A stretch of 64,000 nt of DNA from Nocardiopsis ansamitocini (GTDB taxonomy: Bacteria > Actinomycetota > Actinomycetes > Streptosporangiales > Streptosporangiaceae): positions 62,001 to 126,000 of the forward strand of contig NZ_BSQG01000012.1 in the NCBI RefSeq assembly GCF_030268225.1. The letters are read 5' to 3'. The position numbers and the translations under genes were made by a program. Position 1 is the stretch's first letter; each line of letters begins with the position of its first letter. The notes beneath the pieces were generated by a model that saw only the letters and a program-made list of their open reading frames with translations, did no database searches and was not told the origin of the DNA. Of this stretch, positions 61,227 through 64,000 are shown piece by piece.

Positions 61227-62242
61227 AGTGCGTCCTCCTGTTCGCGTCCCCCCAGGGGGCGGACGACCGGCGCCTCGCAGCAGAACCGGTCGGGGATGAT
61301 CGGTTGTCCGGAGACCTCGATGAACGCGCGCATCTTCTCGGCACTGTTGGACGCGGCCACCTCGGAGAAGTTCGTGCCGTTCCAGACGAGGAAGACGTAG
61401 TCGAAGAACGGGCGAAGCGCCTCGGTCAACGCTTCCAGGGTCACCTGCCCGCTACTCATCCGCCCCAGCATCTGCCGACGCTTCCACTCGATCTCTTCGG
61501 GCGAGAAGTAGAGGGCCTTGTGGACCTCGTCCTTGACTGCCTCGCGACGTGCGTACTCGGCCGGGTCGGGGTGGTCGAACTTCTCCAGGAAGAAGGCGAT
61601 TGCGTCGGGCCGGAGGAAGTCGGCGACGTGCGCGACCTGCCTGGCCCGGTCCTTTCCGTAGAACTGGAACGCCGCGGTCTCGTAGAAGAAGTCGACGCCG
61701 TCGCGGAAGGGCCGGTACTCCTCGCGCTCGGCGAGCGTCGCGGTGCCCAGTTCGAAGAGGGAGCCGGGGAAGTAGCGGGAGGCGGCCGGATCGGCGAACG
61801 TATGGAACCACGGCTCGTTGGCGCGGTTGGGCGAGGAGGTCAGCGTCGCGATCCGCCCTTGGGACACCGCCGCGAGCGTGCGCCCGTTGGTGCCGTCGAA
61901 GGCGTCGCCCTCGTAGAAGGTCAGGCCGCGCCCTTCCTGCTCGGACCACCGCTCGGCCAGGCGTGACAGTGCGGTGCCGACCCTGGCCATTTCCTCCAGG
62001 ATTCCCGGGACGCTGGCGAGGAAGTGCTGGAAGAGGGGGCCGGAACGCCGGACCATCCGGTCCTGGTAGTCGAGCACGGACCGGTCGTGGGTGCGGTCCC
62101 TGACGGTGGAGCGGACAGGGCCGGCGGGAATCTGCCTGCGGCCGGTGGCCAGGGAGTCGAACTCCGCGGTGAGGGCGATCATCGCCGACGTCTCGACGTA
62201 GTCGTGGAGGGGGCCGCGTGCGGGCGGCGTCTCAGCGGTCAT
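61196..62242 (-). CDS. SAM-dependent methyltransferase-like protein
   Basis: A 348-residue protein. The second half resembles a class I methyltransferase family: RGLTFYEGDAFDGTNGRTLAAVSQG (possible cofactor region), ETAAFQFYGKDRARQVAHVADFLRP then AIAFFLEKFDH, and FSPEEIEWKRRQMLGRMSSGQVTLEALTEALRPFFDYVFLVWNGTNF, split at about 245-300. I recall similar text in predicted methyltransferases but cannot name the reaction. ATG 62242 overlaps the AMP-ligase stop by 11 nt; the upstream in-frame extension is ligase sequence. It lies between the ligase and flavoprotein genes in one operon. Confidence 0.6.
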   Translation of the reverse strand: MTAETPPARGPLHDYVETSAMIALTAEFDSLATGRRQIPAGPVRSTVRDRTHDRSVLDYQDRMVRRSGPLFQHFLASVPGILEEMARVGTALSRLAERWSEQEGRGLTFYEGDAFDGTNGRTLAAVSQGRIATLTSSPNRANEPWFHTFADPAASRYFPGSLFELGTATLAEREEYRPFRDGVDFFYETAAFQFYGKDRARQVAHVADFLRPDAIAFFLEKFDHPDPAEYARREAVKDEVHKALYFSPEEIEWKRRQMLGRMSSGQVTLEALTEALRPFFDYVFLVWNGTNFSEVAASNSAEKMRAFIEVSGQPIIPDRFCCEAPVVRPLGGREQEDALWQRICSNGT

Positions 62243-63842
62243 CCTGTGCACCGTTTCGCCGGTCGGATTCGGACGCTTCCAGGCCGCGGACCAGGGCACG
62301 CTTGTCGGTCTTGCCCGAGTCGGTCAGGGGCAGCACGTCATGGAAGACGACCCGGGCGGGCACCATGTGCCAGTCGAGCGTGCGTGCGCAGTGCTCGACG
62401 ATCGCCTCCGGATCGGCCGCTGCCCCCTCGTCCAGGACGACGCAGGCCACAGGGACGCTGCCGGCGAGCTCGTCGGCGAGCGGGACGACCGCGCAGTCGG
62501 CCACGCCGGGGAACGCGCGCACCCGTGCCTCGACCTCCTGGGGGTCGACCTTGACCATCGCCCGTGCGAAGAGCTCGTCGCGCCGCGCCACCCAGTAGAG
62601 GAAGCCGTCCCGGTCCTTTCGGAAGAGGTCGCCGGTGAAGAAGACCTTCGCCTCTCCGAAGACATTCCGCTTGAGGACGCGGGAGGTCAGCTCCGGGTCG
62701 CGCCAGTAGCCCTGGGTGACGAGGTCGCCGGCGACCGCGAGCTCCCCCACGGTGTCGTGCCCGGTGACGAGGCGGCCGTCGTCGTCCACGAGGTAGGTGC
62801 GGACCTCCGGCAGTGGCAGCCCGACGGAGGTGGGGCGCCTGTCGGCCTCCTCGGGAGGAAGGTAGGCGACCCGCTTGCACTCGCTGAGGCCGTACATGGA
62901 GTGGATCAGGACGTCGGGGAACGCCTTGCGCAACCGCGCGATGTGCTCGGGCGGCAGCCGTTGTCCGCTGCTGGAGATGTAGCGGACCGAGGGGAGTGCG
63001 TAACGGTGCAGGTCGTCCGCACGGCACAGGTGCGCCAGCACGGGAGGGAAGGCGTGCAGGGCGGTGACCTGCTCGCGGTTGATGAGTTCGATCAGCTCGT
63101 GCGGACGCACGGGCATGGCGGGGAACGCGACGACCCGGCCGCCGAAGCTCAGCGGCATCATGACGTTGTGGAAGCCGAAGTCGGAACCGATGGGGGTGAA
63201 GGTGAGGACGGCGTCGTCGGCGGTGTTCTTCTGGTGGGCCGTGACGGCCCGGAAGGCGGCGTCCATGTTCTCGTGGCTGGTCGCCACCCCCTTGGGCGCC
63301 CCGCTGGAACCCGACGTGTAGAAGAGTGCGGCCAGCGAGCCCTCCAGCGGGATCTGGGGGTCGGCGCTCCGGGGGGAGGCGAGTGGTCGGGAGCGGACCA
63401 GCGTGCGCGGTGCGGACCGGCCGGTGTCAACCGGCAGCACCGCGTCGAGCGGGGTCTCGTCGAACACCCCGCTGAAAGTGTCGGGCCGGCCGGTGATCAG
63501 GAACGCGGCCTCGGTCTCGTTGATCTGATGGCAGAGTTTCCTTCTGCTGAACGACGGGTGGGTGGTGACCAGGACGCACCCGGCCTTGAGGATGCCGATG
63601 ACGGCGGCGATGGTCTGCACCGACAGTTCCGCGTAGAGCGCCACCCGGTCGCCGGCCACGGCCCCGCGCCCGACCAGGGCCGTGCGGTGACGCTCGGCCA
63701 GGACGTCGAGCTCGCCGTAGGAGACGTCGCGGCCGGCGAGGGTGACCGCCGTTCGCCCCGGGAAGGTCGCGGCGTTGCGCTCGAAGCGGGCGTGGAATCT
63801 CAACGGTGCACCGCCTGAGTCGGAGGGCCGGTTGCCGGGCAT
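62232..63842 (-). CDS. AMP-dependent acyl/aryl ligase
   Basis: A 536-residue member of the ANL superfamily with LFYTSGSSGAPKGV (P-loop), SMYGLSECKRVAYL (A5), FFTGDLFRKDRDGFLYWVARRDE (A7-A8) and LPLTDSGKTDKRAL (C-terminal Lys). It activates a carboxylic acid as the acyl-adenylate and passes it to CoA or a carrier protein. No carrier protein gene is visible in the window. ATG 63842 shares a base with the stop of the upstream cupin gene (TGATG), so it is coupled to it. The substrate is not predictable by eye. Confidence 0.9.
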   Translation of the reverse strand: MPGNRPSDSGGAPLRFHARFERNAATFPGRTAVTLAGRDVSYGELDVLAERHRTALVGRGAVAGDRVALYAELSVQTIAAVIGILKAGCVLVTTHPSFSRRKLCHQINETEAAFLITGRPDTFSGVFDETPLDAVLPVDTGRSAPRTLVRSRPLASPRSADPQIPLEGSLAALFYTSGSSGAPKGVATSHENMDAAFRAVTAHQKNTADDAVLTFTPIGSDFGFHNVMMPLSFGGRVVAFPAMPVRPHELIELINREQVTALHAFPPVLAHLCRADDLHRYALPSVRYISSSGQRLPPEHIARLRKAFPDVLIHSMYGLSECKRVAYLPPEEADRRPTSVGLPLPEVRTYLVDDDGRLVTGHDTVGELAVAGDLVTQGYWRDPELTSRVLKRNVFGEAKVFFTGDLFRKDRDGFLYWVARRDELFARAMVKVDPQEVEARVRAFPGVADCAVVPLADELAGSVPVACVVLDEGAAADPEAIVEHCARTLDWHMVPARVVFHDVLPLTDSGKTDKRALVRGLEASESDRRNGAQDDR

Positions 63843-64000
63843 CAGTAGGAGGACGCCTCCAGCGAATCGAGGAGATGGCGCTCCGTCCCCTCCAACGCGG
63901 GGGCGAAGACGCTCAACAGGACGAGGTCCTGGCCGGAGTCGGCACGGAGGTGGTGGCGGTCGTTCTCTTCCAGGGCGTACAGCACGCCCGGGACGATGCG
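63842..64000 (-). CDS. Ectoine-synthase-like cupin, C-terminus only
   Basis: The last 52 codons of a minus-strand gene whose start is outside the window. The translated end contains RIVPGVLYALEENDRHHLRA and then LLSVFAPALEGTERHLLDSLEASSY. This aligns with the C-terminus of EctC ectoine synthases (pattern PG-x2-Y-x-L-[DE]-x2-D-x-H-x-LRA, then VF-x-P-x-L-x-G-x-E and a final SY). EctC closes the tetrahydropyrimidine ring of ectoine. Here it sits with an AMP-ligase, methyltransferase-like protein and flavoprotein, not with EctA/EctB in the visible part, so it may be a specialised cyclase. Confidence 0.75.
   Translation of the reverse strand, partial: RIVPGVLYALEENDRHHLRADSGQDLVLLSVFAPALEGTERHLLDSLEASSY

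Overview
The window is GC-rich DNA (roughly 70 % GC by eye) with tightly packed, often translationally coupled genes, GTG/TTG starts and typical actinomycete families: SpoIIE/GAF phosphatase, ANTAR, PadR, PucR-type and LysR regulators, and 3Fe-4S ferredoxin/P450 pairs. It looks like a Nocardiopsis- or Streptomyces-type actinomycete. No rRNA, tRNA, CRISPR array or insertion sequence was recognised.

1-26.7 kb is a complete nonribosomal metallophore cluster. Two NRPSs (ArCP-Cy-A-PCP-Cy-A-PCP and dock-Cy-A(MT)-PCP-TE) form an assembly line with three heterocyclization domains. Around it are a thiazolinyl-imide reductase, type II thioesterase, methyltransferase, saccharopine-dehydrogenase-like oxidoreductase, P450 with ferredoxin, a heterodimeric YbtPQ/IrtAB-like ABC transporter and a family-5 binding lipoprotein. 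Starter genes are an aryl-AMP ligase, isochorismate synthase, isochorismatase and 2,3-dihydro-DHB dehydrogenase, so the starter should be 2,3-dihydroxybenzoate, not salicylate. The layout recalls coelibactin/pyochelin/yersiniabactin systems. AT-rich Zur/Fur-type palindromes sit at 6167, 22198 and 26649 and together cover every promoter region of the cluster.

26.8-31.4 kb: a PadR regulator with a perfect palindrome in its promoter, an ABC exporter ATPase and FtsX-like permease, a strong terminator, then a type I methionine aminopeptidase with its own operator-like palindrome. 31.4-41.2 kb is a chromosomal patchwork: MerR remnant, GAF/SpoIIE phosphatase, a DUF2000/Lrp divergent pair, a YchJ-like protein, a short SnoaL-like protein, a small secreted protein, a PdxA-family dehydrogenase, a DUF5996 protein and a frameshifted alpha/beta hydrolase.

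41.2-47.1 kb: a LacI regulator divergent from a binding-protein ABC importer operon (lipoprotein, two permeases, ATPase) ending in a metallo-beta-lactamase-fold hydrolase. 47.3-55.4 kb: an ANTAR protein, then a GAF/PucR-type regulator upstream of degradative HMG-CoA reductase, HMG-CoA lyase and a TctB/TctA-like transporter, together a probable mevalonate (or related acid) catabolic locus, followed by a crotonase.

55.6-64 kb: a glyoxalase/ArsR pair, a GAF-ANTAR protein, a LysR regulator, an NTF2-like protein, and a minus-strand operon (ectoine-synthase-like cupin cut by the window edge, AMP-ligase, methyltransferase-like protein, acyl-CoA-dehydrogenase-type flavoprotein, MFS transporter) that looks like part of a second small-molecule pathway.
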